42,228 nucleotides of DNA from Bacteroidales bacterium (GCA_019415705.1 DXYS01000095.1:1-42228); one strand, 5' to 3'; shown: positions 1-9,048, numbered from the stretch's first letter. The notes: a model not told the origin generated them from the letters alone. Translations and numbers: made by a program.

Positions 1-50
1 AATTCCCCCCAACCACCAACCCCCCACCCCAAATCCTCGGATAAAACAAT

Positions 51-199
51 GTAGGGACGCACGGTCGTGCGTCCGCATAACACACTGATTATAACCAAAA
101 TAATGTATGGACATGCCAAAGCGAGCTATGCGAGCGCCGGCATGTATAAGGCGCAAAAACATAGCGGCCAAACCGTACGTGCCAAAGGCACGTCCCTAC
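51..199 (+). repeat. Dispersed palindromic repeat, long copy (about 149 bp)
   Basis: This is one of several related intergenic repeats in the window. It opens with gtagggacg, carries a hairpin (acgcac/gtgcgt), an inner palindromic part around catgccaaag...ggcatgt, and closes with the inverse motif cgtccctac. Nearly the same sequence occurs in opposite orientation at 31248-31394, and shorter relatives are at 8948, 26660, 30108 and 39663. No reading frame is conserved through it. Confidence 0.8.
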
Positions 200-380
200 A
201 TTTAGCGTTGATATACAATGAATTATGAGCGATTGAAAAAATTACCCCTCCATATCTCGTTTCATCACATGCCCGTGGCGCGCTTTGCAGCGACGCTTCA
301 TGCTCCGCGAGAGCCTTCATAGAACATATCGCGACAAAGCAGCTTGCGCGGCTCAAACGCGCCGCAGGTGCTCGATGATT

Positions 381-413
381 AAATGGCGGCTTTTTTGAGT
401 CGCCATTTTTTTT
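381..413 (+). terminator. Rho-independent terminator
   Basis: Arms aaatggcg (381-388) and cgccattt (401-408) are perfectly complementary and run into an eight-base T tract. No coding gene ends just upstream in the window, so it terminates either a gene left of the window or a short RNA from about 260-400. It lies about 60 bp before rlmD. Confidence 0.75.
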
Positions 414-443
414 GCAGGTGATTTTCCACTCGATGAAAATCAT

Positions 444-451
444 TAACTTTG
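444..451 (+). promoter_or_regulatory. Possible -7 element for rlmD
   Basis: TAACTTTG matches the Bacteroidetes -7 consensus TAnnTTTG and lies 22 bp before the rlmD start. No TTTG is seen at the expected -33 spacing, so the call is weak. Confidence 0.35.
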
Positions 452-472
452 CGTTTCGTAATATGATTATTT

Positions 473-1906
473 ATGGCAAGGAAACGTAAAGAGCTCCCGG
501 TCATCGAGGGCATGGAAATAACTGATGTCGCCGCCGAGGGCAAAGCGCTGGGGCGTGTCGACGAGATGGTTGTCTTCGTGCCGTTCGCCGCGCCGGGCGA
601 CGTAATCGACGTCAAGATAGACAAGAAACGCAAATCATACGCCGAGGGCCACATCGAGCGCCTCGTAAAACCCTCTGACATACGCGTGGAGCCGCACTGT
701 GAGCACTTCACGGTCTGCGGCGGCTGCCGCTGGCAGCATCTGCCCTACGACTTCCAGCTCGCATGCAAGCAGCGTCAGGTCACCGATGCACTGACACGTA
801 TCGCCAAGGTCGAGCTGCCCGAGATTACGCCTATCAAGGGCTCGGCCGACATCTGGGAGTATCGCAACAAGATGGAATACACGTTCTCTAACCGTTGCTG
901 GCTGACGTTTGAGCAGCTGCGCAGCGGCGAGGACTTCCCCGACCGCGACGCGGCCGGTTTCCATATCCCCGGCGCCTTTGACAAGGTGTTGGATATCAAG
1001 CGCTGCCATCTGCAGGATGACTTAGGCAACCGTCTGCGCCTGTTCATCAAGGACTTCGGCAAGCAGCACGGCTACGCGTTCTATGACCTGCGCGCCCAGC
1101 AGGGCCTGTTGCGCACTCTGATGATACGCATCGCCTCGACGGGCGAGATTATGGCCGTCATGGTCTTCGGCGAGGAAGACAAGGACAAAATCAAGACCCT
1201 GCTTGACGCTGTCCGTGAGGCTTTCCCAGAGATCACGTCGCTGATGTATGTCATCAACACAAAGGTCAACGACACCATAGCCGATCAGGAGGTGATGCTT
1301 TACTCCGGCAAGCCTTATATCGAGGAGGAGATGGAGGGTTTGCGCTTCCGCGTCGGACCGAAATCGTTCTATCAGACCAACTCGCGTCAGGCTTACGAGC
1401 TGTATAAGGTTGCCCGTGATTTCGCCCGTCTCAGCGGCGACGAACTCGTTTACGACCTTTACACCGGCACCGGCACCATCGCCAATTTCGTCAGCCGGCG
1501 TGCCTCGCGCGTAATCGGCATAGAGTATGTCGAGGACGCCATCGCCGACGCCCGCATCAACTCTGAGGTCAACGGCATCACCAACACCGAGTTTTTTGCC
1601 GGTGACATGAAAGATGTGCTGACAGACGAATTTATAGCCGAACACGGGCGCCCCGACGTGATGATTGTCGACCCGCCGCGAGCCGGCATGCATCAGGATG
1701 TGGTAGACGTGATACTGCGCGCCGAGCCTGCCCGCATAGTCTATGTGAGCTGCAATCCGGCCACTCAGGCCCGCGATCTTGCTCTGTTAGACTGCAAGTA
1801 TGGAGTCGAGGCCGTGCAGCCCGTCGACATGTTCCCCCACACGCAGCACGTGGAGAACGTCGTGGCTCTCGTGCGCCGCGACAAGCCTCAGAGGGCCGAG
1901 TTATAA
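473..1906 (+). CDS. rlmD: 23S rRNA (uracil-5-)-methyltransferase RlmD/RumA family
   Basis: A SAM-dependent class I RNA methyltransferase of the TrmA/RumA family, 477 residues, expected to make m5U in 23S rRNA. The N-terminus (about 8-65) reads as a TRAM RNA-binding domain. C76, C82, C85 (HCEHFTVCGGC) and C178 (KRCHLQ) give the 4Fe-4S cysteine set of RumA-type enzymes. The C-terminal Rossmann part has YTGTGTIANF (SAM binding), VDPPRAGM and the catalytic VSCNP (C427). The exact target base (U1939, U747 or tRNA U54) cannot be fixed from sequence because Bacteroidetes carry several paralogues. The ATG at 473 sits directly before the usual family start. The 3' end overlaps the convergent CYTH gene by 19 bp. 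Confidence 0.88.
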   Translation: MARKRKELPVIEGMEITDVAAEGKALGRVDEMVVFVPFAAPGDVIDVKIDKKRKSYAEGHIERLVKPSDIRVEPHCEHFTVCGGCRWQHLPYDFQLACKQRQVTDALTRIAKVELPEITPIKGSADIWEYRNKMEYTFSNRCWLTFEQLRSGEDFPDRDAAGFHIPGAFDKVLDIKRCHLQDDLGNRLRLFIKDFGKQHGYAFYDLRAQQGLLRTLMIRIASTGEIMAVMVFGEEDKDKIKTLLDAVREAFPEITSLMYVINTKVNDTIADQEVMLYSGKPYIEEEMEGLRFRVGPKSFYQTNSRQAYELYKVARDFARLSGDELVYDLYTGTGTIANFVSRRASRVIGIEYVEDAIADARINSEVNGITNTEFFAGDMKDVLTDEFIAEHGRPDVMIVDPPRAGMHQDVVDVILRAEPARIVYVSCNPATQARDLALLDCKYGVEAVQPVDMFPHTQHVENVVALVRRDKPQRAEL

Positions 1907-2331
1907 TAGCGTGGGTCGCCGGTGACCTCGTCGCCGACAAAAGGCGGCAACTCGGGCTGCTCGTCAGCCGAGTTAAGCTCGATTTCGGCAACGGTCAGGC
2001 CGCTCAGTTCGCCGCCGAACTCGTCGACTTCCCAGCGGCGTCCGTCGTAATTGACGATATAGCGTGTCTTTTCGATGACCCGCCCCGTGGCGCAGCGGCC
2101 GAGCATGTCACGGGCGTCAGACACAGGGATTTCATACTCCCACTCGTCGCGGACTGCGCCGTCGTTGAGGCCCTTGACTGTCAGCCACGCCTGACCGTCG
2201 GCGATGCGCACCCTGACGGTCGCCCGAGGGTCACGCGAGAGATAGCCTTGGACTATCCGGCGTTCGCGGCAGGACATTGCGCGGTATGAATTGCCGGTGA
2301 CGAGAAATTTACGTTCGATTTCTTTTGCCAT
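1888..2331 (-). CDS. CYTH domain protein (triphosphate tunnel metalloenzyme family)
   Basis: A single-domain CYTH protein of about 147 residues. The start has the diagnostic ExExK motif (EIERK), followed by RVRIADGQAWLTVKG and EYEIP strands and the C-terminal WEVDEF and EIEL acidic strands that line the tunnel. Such proteins hydrolyse inorganic triphosphate or related substrates; the substrate here is unknown. A 15-bp unit is exactly duplicated at 2321-2335 and 2336-2350, giving two tandem ATG starts (2331 and 2346), both followed by MAK. The inner one is preferred because relatives start right before EIERKF; the longer form adds five residues. It converges on rlmD with a 19-bp overlap and is divergent from the DUF5686 gene. 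Confidence 0.85.
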   Translation of the reverse strand: MAKEIERKFLVTGNSYRAMSCRERRIVQGYLSRDPRATVRVRIADGQAWLTVKGLNDGAVRDEWEYEIPVSDARDMLGRCATGRVIEKTRYIVNYDGRRWEVDEFGGELSGLTVAEIELNSADEQPELPPFVGDEVTGDPRYYNSAL

Positions 2332-2422
2332 ATTATCTTTTGCCATATTAATCTACAGGCCAACAGAAGCCCGGATTTGTTTGTTTAAAAAACATCACAA
2401 AATTAATCAAAGCCGCGATAAG

Positions 2423-5008
2423 ATGCACTCCGTCACATTAAAAACATTGCTTTCGGTCATACTGGCCGTATGCCTCGGCTGCGGGCTTATGTCCGCGAGT
2501 TCGCGGGACGGAGCGCTGCGTCTCCACGATGGCGAGAACGCAGGGCGTTATATCAAGGGCATAGTGCGTGACTCGGTCAGCGGCGAGCCTCTGCCGCGAG
2601 TGTCGGTCTTTAATGGCAGTAAGACGCGCTCGGCTGTCAGCGACCTCAGCGGCATCTTCGAGATACTGCTGCCCGAGGGAGACTCTATAATAAGGGTCTC
2701 CTCGATGGGCTATGAGCCGCGCGAGATAGTCGTCAGGCCTTCCCGGGTCAATCTCGCCGTGGTCTATCTGACTCCGTCGACGACAGGGCTCGCCGAACTC
2801 GTGGTGACAAAAAAGAAATACTCCAAGAAGAACAATCCGGCCGTCGAGTTTGCCAAACGTCTCCGCCACAGCGGCCAGCGCACCGACCCGCGTGCGAACA
2901 ATCAATGGTACAGCTACGACCGATATGACCGCACGACCTTGGCAGTCAACAAACTTTCGGCAGACACCAACGCCTTTTTGTTCAGTCATCTGCCGTTCCT
3001 TAGAGAATATCTCGACACGTCTGATATATCGGGGACCCCGATGATAAACTTGTCTGTGCGGGAGAAGCTTACGACTGTCGTCAACCGCCGTGACCCGCGC
3101 AGCTGCAAAAACATCGTGCGCGGCCGTCGCAGTGTCGGCATCGAGCAGGTGAGCAACGCCGACAACATGCGCATCTTTATCGACGACGTCATGCGAGAGA
3201 TTGATCTATATGACAATGATATAAATCTGTTGCAAAACCGTTTTGTCAGTCCGCTTTCGCCGATTGCCCCCGACTTTTACAAGTTCTACCTGACCGATAC
3301 GGTCGTCATCGACGGGCGCCGTTGCGTCGTGCTGTCGTTTTATCCGTTCAACCGCTCGTCGTTCGGCTTTAACGGCCATGTCTATGTCAGCGACGACACG
3401 ACGATGAACATCATGCGTGTCGACCTCAGTCTGCCGTCGGAGTCAAATGTCAATTTCGTCGACAAGCTGTTTATAAGTCAGACATTTGACGTCGCGCCCG
3501 ACGGCTCTCGGCTCAAGCTCACCGACAATCTGACGATGGAGATGACGGCCATCCCCGGTCTGCCCGGACTTTATGCGCGGCGCGTTACCTCCTATGCCGG
3601 TCACTCGTTCGCTCAGCCCGATTCGGCCGGTATGCAGCTCTTTGAGACCATGCGTAATGACTTTGAGAGCGACAGTGCTGCCGTGCGCACCGACGAGTTC
3701 TGGGAGGAGGCACGTCTGCAGCCCGTCACCCGGCAGGAGCAGCGTGTCGGCTCGATGCTCCGCGAAATGGGCAAATCGAAGTTCTTCTATTATACGTCTC
3801 GTGCAATCAATATGCTGACAGTCGGTTATGTAGGTATCGGCAAAAAGTTTGACTACGGTCCGCTCAACACCACAGTCAGTTTCAACGACATCGAGGGCAC
3901 GCGCTTCAGAGTCGGCGGCATGACCACATCGGCGCTGAGCAAACGGTGGTTTGCCCGGGGATTTGTGGCGTGGGGCACCAAGGACCACAAGTGGAAATAC
4001 CGCATCGAGGGGGAATATTCGTTCATCGACAAGAAACTACATTCGCGCGAGTTCCCGGTCCGTTCGCTGCGGCTTACGCAAGGTTTTGACATCGACTATG
4101 TCGGTCAGAATTATCTCTTTACCAACGCCGACAATATCTTCCTGTCGCTCAAGCGCATGAAAGACCGTAATGTCATCTACCGGCACACGACCGATCTGAC
4201 CTATACACTCGAGCTTGACAACAATTTTTCGGTCAAGGCGTCGCTGCGTCGCGAGCGCCGCGAGGGGACGCGCGAGGTGCCTTTTGTTGACGGTTTTGGA
4301 GATACGTTCGGCCATTTCGACGAAAATATGGTGTCAGTCGCGCTGCGCTACGCTCCCGGCGAGAAATTCTATCAGTCACGCAGCAACCGCTTCCCCGTCA
4401 ACCTTGACGCCCCCGTCATACAGCTGACGCATACCTTTGCGCCAAAGGGATTTATGGGTAGTCGATATGACATAAACAAGACCGAACTGTCGATGCAGAA
4501 ACGTTTCTGGATGTCGGCCTTCGGCTATTTGGACGCTATGGTCAAGGGCGGCCACGTCTGGAGTCGTTCGCCTTATCTCGATCTGATGATACCCAACGCC
4601 AACCTCAGCTACACCATTCAGCCCGAGAGTTTTGCGTTGCTAAACCCGCTCGAGTTTGTCGGCGACTCGCAGTTGAGCTGGTTTCTGACATACAACGCCA
4701 ACGGCGCGCTCTTTAACCTCGTTCCGGGCCTACGCAAACTCAAACTGCGCGAGTGTTTCTCCTTCAACGGCTTTATCGGTCATCTGAGTGAGCGCAACCG
4801 TCCCGAGCTGAATCCATCGCTGCCGCGCTTTGCACCCGAGGCGACCACGCGTCCGATGGACGACGGTGCATACCTTGAGGCCGCCGTCGGTATCGACAAT
4901 ATATTCAGTTGTCTCCGTGTCGATTACGTGTGGCGCCTGCGCTACCGCAATACCCCCTACGAAATCGACCACAGCGGCCTCCGCATCGCCTTCCACATGG
5001 CATTCTGA
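2423..5008 (+). CDS. DUF5686 family outer-membrane protein with carboxypeptidase-regulatory-like domain
   Basis: A surface or outer-membrane protein typical of Bacteroidetes, 861 residues from this start. Residues about 1-28 form a signal peptide (basic start, hydrophobic core, AxS cleavage). Next comes a carboxypeptidase D regulatory-like beta-sandwich (IKGIVRDSVSGEPLPRVSV ... SSMGYEPREIVV, about 45-105). A long DUF5686 region follows, rich in alternating aromatic and polar strands, as expected of a beta-barrel; it ends in a hydrophobic/aromatic strand finishing with F. The longest frame opens at 2291, inside the CYTH gene, and its first 44 residues are not signal-like, so the internal ATG at 2423 is chosen. 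The function of the family is unknown. Confidence 0.85.
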   Translation: MHSVTLKTLLSVILAVCLGCGLMSASSRDGALRLHDGENAGRYIKGIVRDSVSGEPLPRVSVFNGSKTRSAVSDLSGIFEILLPEGDSIIRVSSMGYEPREIVVRPSRVNLAVVYLTPSTTGLAELVVTKKKYSKKNNPAVEFAKRLRHSGQRTDPRANNQWYSYDRYDRTTLAVNKLSADTNAFLFSHLPFLREYLDTSDISGTPMINLSVREKLTTVVNRRDPRSCKNIVRGRRSVGIEQVSNADNMRIFIDDVMREIDLYDNDINLLQNRFVSPLSPIAPDFYKFYLTDTVVIDGRRCVVLSFYPFNRSSFGFNGHVYVSDDTTMNIMRVDLSLPSESNVNFVDKLFISQTFDVAPDGSRLKLTDNLTMEMTAIPGLPGLYARRVTSYAGHSFAQPDSAGMQLFETMRNDFESDSAAVRTDEFWEEARLQPVTRQEQRVGSMLREMGKSKFFYYTSRAINMLTVGYVGIGKKFDYGPLNTTVSFNDIEGTRFRVGGMTTSALSKRWFARGFVAWGTKDHKWKYRIEGEYSFIDKKLHSREFPVRSLRLTQGFDIDYVGQNYLFTNADNIFLSLKRMKDRNVIYRHTTDLTYTLELDNNFSVKASLRRERREGTREVPFVDGFGDTFGHFDENMVSVALRYAPGEKFYQSRSNRFPVNLDAPVIQLTHTFAPKGFMGSRYDINKTELSMQKRFWMSAFGYLDAMVKGGHVWSRSPYLDLMIPNANLSYTIQPESFALLNPLEFVGDSQLSWFLTYNANGALFNLVPGLRKLKLRECFSFNGFIGHLSERNRPELNPSLPRFAPEATTRPMDDGAYLEAAVGIDNIFSCLRVDYVWRLRYRNTPYEIDHSGLRIAFHMAF

Positions 5009-5058
5009 CGGGATTTATTTTTTATTCAGCTGATAATTAACATTATTTTGGCGAAAGC

Positions 5059-5095
5059 TTTGTATGCGTTACAATTTTTATTAAATTTGTAACGC
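5059..5095 (+). promoter_or_regulatory. sppA promoter with overlapping inverted repeat
   Basis: TTTG (5059-5062), a 19-base spacer and TAAATTTG (5082-5089) match the Bacteroidetes sigma-A promoter. A 9-bp inverted repeat (gcgttacaa at 5066-5074, ttgtaacgc at 5087-5095) spans the spacer and covers part of the -7 box, so it could be an operator or a hairpin. The predicted leader to the sppA start is about 60 nt. Confidence 0.7.
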
Positions 5096-5155
5096 CTGTA
5101 ATTTCGGGCGATTAGAAATATCGTAAACAACCAACAATCTATAAGTTAGTTACAA

Positions 5156-6916
5156 ATGTTGAAGAAGTTTTTCATATCCATGCTCGGCACCATTGCCGGT
5201 CTTTGGATAGCTGCTATCCTCTTGTTTTTCACCGGACTGGTGGCATTGGGCATCGCAATGGGCAAGAGTGACGAGTCGACTAATGTTAAAGATAAATCGA
5301 TACTATATCTCAATCTCAGCGGTGAGATCATCGAACGCTCTCAGTCTGAGAGTTTCATGACGATGATTCAGAATTTCGAAAACGAGCCGCAGACACTCGA
5401 GGACATGCTTAAGGCCGTGCGTCTGGCTGCCGATGACAAGAAGATAGAAGGCATTTACATCAATGCCGCCGGCTCGTCCATGGGTATCGCTTCGCGCGAG
5501 GAGCTCGCCGAGGCTCTTGCGGCCTTCAAGGAGTCGGGCAAATGGGTGTATGCCTACGCAGACAACTATGCTCAGGGCGACTATCTGCTCTCGACCTTTG
5601 CCGACAAGGTTTATCTGAATCCTGTTGGTAACGTCGACATACGCGGCATTGGCACTTCGACGCCGTTCTTCACCGGACTTTTGGACAAACTCGGCATAAA
5701 GGTGCAGGTGGTCAAAGTCGGTACATATAAGAGCGCTGTCGAGCCGTTTATTCTCACCTCGATGAGCGAGGCTGCCCGTCGTCAGAATCAGGTTTTCGTA
5801 GACTCTATCTGGGACTATTACAGCAATACCGTTGCCGCCAACCGCTCTGTCACTCCCGCCACAGTCAGCGCGTGGGCCGACAGTCTGACATTCGCATGGA
5901 CGGCCGACCATGACGTAGATGCAGGCATCGTAACCGAGAAGCGTTATCGCCGCGAGGTGGAGGATATGTTGCGCGACCTCACCGGTGTTGATGCCGGCAA
6001 GAGTCTGCGTCTCGTGACCCCAAAAAACTACGTCGCATCGCGCAGCGGCGATTTGGGTGACAGCTCCGGCGACCATATCGCCGTGCTTTATGCCGTGGGT
6101 GACATTGTCGACTCGGGCGATGAAGGCATAGTCGGAAAGACCATCGTGCCGCAGATTATCGGTCTTGCCGACAATGAGAAAGTCAGCGGACTCGTGCTCC
6201 GAGTCAACTCTCCCGGCGGAAGCGCCTTCGCCTCAGAGCAAATCTGGGAGGCACTCAACTACTTTAAATCCAAAGGCAAACCCTTCTACGTCTCGATGGG
6301 CGACTATGCGGCCTCGGGCGGCTACTATATTTCCTGCGGCGCAGATTGCATCTATGCCGACGCCACTACGCTTACCGGCTCAATCGGTGTTTTCGGCATG
6401 ATACCCGATTTCAGCGGCCTCGTCACCGGCAAGTTGGGCGTGACATTCTCTGACGTTTCGTCGAGTCCCAACGCCAACTTCATGTCGCTGATGCAGCCGT
6501 TGACCGAGCAGCAACGCGCATCGATGCAGCGCTATGTCGAAGACACCTACGACGTCTTCACCGGCCGTGTAGCCGAGGGTCGTCACATGAGCGTCGACTC
6601 CGTCAAGGCCATCGCCGAGGGCCGCGTCTGGATTGGCTCGTCGGCTGTTGAGCTCGGTCTCGTCGACCATATCGGCAGCCTCCATGCCTGCATTGAAGCC
6701 ATCGCCGACAGTCTCGGCATGGAGCCGTCGCAATGTGTCTCTTATCCCGACGTCTCTCAAGACTTCATGAAAAAACTGCTTGAAGAGTCTCAGCGACTTG
6801 AGTCGGCCGCCGGTGTCGTGCTCGACCGCGAGGCCATCGCCGCCATGATGGCGGTCAAGCGTCTGCGCGAGATGAATCCCGTGCAGGCCCGTATGCCCGA
6901 CTTGGTTATACGTTAA
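5156..6916 (+). CDS. sppA: Signal peptide peptidase SppA, 67K type
   Basis: A membrane-bound serine protease that degrades cleaved signal peptides, 586 residues, the double-domain form. One N-terminal transmembrane anchor (about 5-35) precedes two ClpP/crotonase-like halves. The N-terminal half carries the general-base lysine in VGTYKSAVEPF (K192); the C-terminal half carries the nucleophile in YAASGGYY (S387), preceded by RVNSPGGSAFASE. This split Lys/Ser dyad is that of the E. coli enzyme. It is followed 37 bp later by lpxK and both are probably read from the promoter at 5059. Confidence 0.95.
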   Translation: MLKKFFISMLGTIAGLWIAAILLFFTGLVALGIAMGKSDESTNVKDKSILYLNLSGEIIERSQSESFMTMIQNFENEPQTLEDMLKAVRLAADDKKIEGIYINAAGSSMGIASREELAEALAAFKESGKWVYAYADNYAQGDYLLSTFADKVYLNPVGNVDIRGIGTSTPFFTGLLDKLGIKVQVVKVGTYKSAVEPFILTSMSEAARRQNQVFVDSIWDYYSNTVAANRSVTPATVSAWADSLTFAWTADHDVDAGIVTEKRYRREVEDMLRDLTGVDAGKSLRLVTPKNYVASRSGDLGDSSGDHIAVLYAVGDIVDSGDEGIVGKTIVPQIIGLADNEKVSGLVLRVNSPGGSAFASEQIWEALNYFKSKGKPFYVSMGDYAASGGYYISCGADCIYADATTLTGSIGVFGMIPDFSGLVTGKLGVTFSDVSSSPNANFMSLMQPLTEQQRASMQRYVEDTYDVFTGRVAEGRHMSVDSVKAIAEGRVWIGSSAVELGLVDHIGSLHACIEAIADSLGMEPSQCVSYPDVSQDFMKKLLEESQRLESAAGVVLDREAIAAMMAVKRLREMNPVQARMPDLVIR

Positions 6917-6953
6917 ATCACTTTCTCTCCCGCTTTAAAACAGTTTCAGTCAG

Positions 6954-8033
6954 ATGTCAATGCGCAACATAGTGTCCAAGCTCGTCTTACTCCCATGCTC
7001 AAAGGTCTATGGGATGGTCACTTATTTGCGCAATAAATTTTTTGACTGGGGGCTGCTCAAACAGCACGAATTTGATGTGCCGATTGTGGTCGTGGGCAAT
7101 CTGACTGCCGGCGGAACCGGCAAGACTCCTCATGTCGAGTATATCGTCTCGGCCTTGCGCCACAGCCACCACATAGCCGTGCTCAGCCGTGGCTACAAGC
7201 GGCGCACCAAGGGCTTTGTGCTCGCTACGTCTCGCTCTAATCCCCGTGATATAGGCGACGAGGCATATCAGATCTATCACAAATTTAACGGCGAGGTGGT
7301 GATGGCAGTCTGCGAGGACCGTGTTAAAGGCATAGAGGAGCTCCTCAGAATAGACCCCAATATCAACCTCATCGTGCTTGACGACGCCTTTCAGCACCGC
7401 TATGTCAAGCCGCGTGCGGCTATTGTCATCACTGATTACGGCCGTCCGGTCTATGAGGACAAACTGTTGCCCTACGGGCGTCTGCGTGAGTCGGTGCGCG
7501 GGCTCAACCGTGCCGACATCGTGGTCATGGCCAAGTGCCCCGAGGATATGAAGCAGATTGACTATCGCCTTGTGTCAAAGCACCTTGAGCTCTATCCGTG
7601 TCAGAATCTTTTCTTCTCGCGCTTTGCCTATCAGAATCTCGTGCCCCTCTTTCCCGACTACGTGCGCTCGGTGCCCTTCCTTGACTATATGAGCGTCAAG
7701 GACAACGTGCTTGCAGTCGCCGGCATCGGCAATCCGCGTCCCTTCATACGCTATCTCAAGAGCTTCCGGCCCAAGGTCAAGGTCAACATCTTCCCCGACC
7801 ACCACAACTATACCCGCAAGGACATCGAGCTGCTCGTCGAGCGCTATCACTCGATGCGAGGCGAAAACCGCATTATCGTCACAACAGAGAAAGACGCGGT
7901 CCGCCTTGTATGCAACCCCTATTTCCCCCACGAACTGAAAGCCGTCACATTCTATCTGCCCATCGAGGTCGAATTTGTCAACAACAACGATGAAGATGCC
8001 TTCGCCAACGCCATCCGCAAACTCATAAAATAA
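6954..8033 (+). CDS. lpxK: Tetraacyldisaccharide 4'-kinase LpxK
   Basis: Phosphorylates the 4' position of the lipid A disaccharide precursor to lipid IVA at the inner membrane (Raetz pathway). 359 residues. The N-terminus has a membrane-associating amphipathic/hydrophobic part, then VVGNLTAGGTGKTPH, the unusual Walker A of LpxK. LSRGYKRRTKGF, GDEAYQI and VLDDAFQHR (the DDxxQH signature) follow. The C-terminal half has FPDHHNYT and TTEKDAVRL. A second ATG two codons in (6960) is an alternative start. It closely follows sppA. Confidence 0.94.
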   Translation: MSMRNIVSKLVLLPCSKVYGMVTYLRNKFFDWGLLKQHEFDVPIVVVGNLTAGGTGKTPHVEYIVSALRHSHHIAVLSRGYKRRTKGFVLATSRSNPRDIGDEAYQIYHKFNGEVVMAVCEDRVKGIEELLRIDPNINLIVLDDAFQHRYVKPRAAIVITDYGRPVYEDKLLPYGRLRESVRGLNRADIVVMAKCPEDMKQIDYRLVSKHLELYPCQNLFFSRFAYQNLVPLFPDYVRSVPFLDYMSVKDNVLAVAGIGNPRPFIRYLKSFRPKVKVNIFPDHHNYTRKDIELLVERYHSMRGENRIIVTTEKDAVRLVCNPYFPHELKAVTFYLPIEVEFVNNNDEDAFANAIRKLIK

Positions 8034-8121
8034 AACTTAAAGCCGTCGGGGCGGCCCAACTATCGGCTGACGGGCGGCGTTATTACATAACTACTTTAAT
8101 AACTCCTTGTAATTTATAACC

Positions 8122-8934
8122 ATGTTAGAGAAAATCAAACAGACCGTCGAATTTCTGCGCTCAAAGGTAAGCGAGATGCCCGACACAGCAGTTATACTCG
8201 GCACAGGCCTCGGCAGCCTTGTCGACTTCATGACCGACAAACAGTATATCGCCTATAAGGATATCCCCAACTTCCCCGTGTCGACCGTCGAAGGCCACAG
8301 CGGCAATCTTATCTTCGGCCGTCTCGGCGGCAAGCCCGTCATCGCCATGCAGGGCCGTTTCCACTACTACGAGGGCTATGACATGAAGCAGGTGACTTTC
8401 CCCGTGCGTGTCATGCAGAAATTGGGCGTCAAGACTCTCTTCGTCAGCAATGCCGCAGGCGGCATGAACAAAGAGTTCCGCGTCGGCGACGTGATGATTA
8501 TAACCGACCATATCAACCTCTTCCCCGAGAATCCTCTGCGCGGCAAGAACTATGAGGAGTTCGGCCCGCGTTTTCCGGCCATGACCGAGGCATACTCGAA
8601 ACGTCTCGTCGATCTCGCCGACACCATCGGCCGTGAGAAGGGCCTGCGCCTGATGCACGGTGTCTATGTCGGCACTCCCGGCCCGACATTCGAGACTCCG
8701 GCCGAATATGAATATTTCCGTGTCATCGGCGGTGACGCAGTCGGCATGTCGACTGTGCCCGAGGTCATCGTGGCCCGTCATGGCGGCATGGACGTCTTCG
8801 GCCTGTCGGTAATCACCGACCTCGGCGGCAAGGATGTGACCGAAGTGCCCTCTCACGAGGAGGTGCAGAAGGCAGCCATCAACGCCCAGCCGACCGTCGT
8901 GGCTCTCATGAAAGAGCTCGTCGCCCGCAGCTGA
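8122..8934 (+). CDS. Purine nucleoside phosphorylase (trimeric, PNP class I/MtaP type)
   Basis: Catalyses phosphorolysis of purine nucleosides in the salvage pathway. 270 residues, the usual length. Recognisable blocks are ILGTGLGSL (phosphate loop), VEGHSGNL, GRFHYYEGYDM, VSNAAGGMN (purine-site loop), the GPTFETPAEY block and GMSTVPEVIVARHGGM. The family typically covers inosine and guanosine; the sequence does not settle the exact specificity. It stands between lpxK (88 bp upstream) and a dispersed repeat followed by thiL. Confidence 0.93.
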   Translation: MLEKIKQTVEFLRSKVSEMPDTAVILGTGLGSLVDFMTDKQYIAYKDIPNFPVSTVEGHSGNLIFGRLGGKPVIAMQGRFHYYEGYDMKQVTFPVRVMQKLGVKTLFVSNAAGGMNKEFRVGDVMIITDHINLFPENPLRGKNYEEFGPRFPAMTEAYSKRLVDLADTIGREKGLRLMHGVYVGTPGPTFETPAEYEYFRVIGGDAVGMSTVPEVIVARHGGMDVFGLSVITDLGGKDVTEVPSHEEVQKAAINAQPTVVALMKELVARS

Positions 8935-8947
8935 TGAATATAAAATT

Positions 8948-9004
8948 GTAGGGACGTGCCTTTGGCACGTATAATACGCCAACATGCCGAAGGCCTGTCT
9001 CTAC
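8948..9004 (+). repeat. Dispersed palindromic repeat, short copy
   Basis: A hairpin unit opening gtagggacgtgcc and closing ggcacgt, followed by a second imperfect unit (catgccgaaggc...) and ending ctctac. It matches the inverse complement of the right end of the copy at 51-199. It fills the gap between the PNP gene and thiL. A small separate hairpin (tgagac/gtctca, 9009-9025) follows. Confidence 0.75.
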
Positions 9005-9048
9005 TATCTGAGACCAATCGTCTCAAACTGTCAGACACATAAATATAT

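Noticed and set aside
1022..1693. A long minus-strand frame of 223 codons inside rlmD
   Set aside because: A shadow frame opposite a GC-rich gene with all rlmD motifs on the plus strand.
2291..2422. N-terminal extension of the DUF5686 protein
   Set aside because: It overlaps the CYTH gene and precedes a clear signal peptide that starts at 2423.
8948..9048. TPP riboswitch before thiL
   Set aside because: A ctgaga string occurs, but the conserved THI-box segments are absent and the region is explained by a dispersed repeat and a small hairpin.
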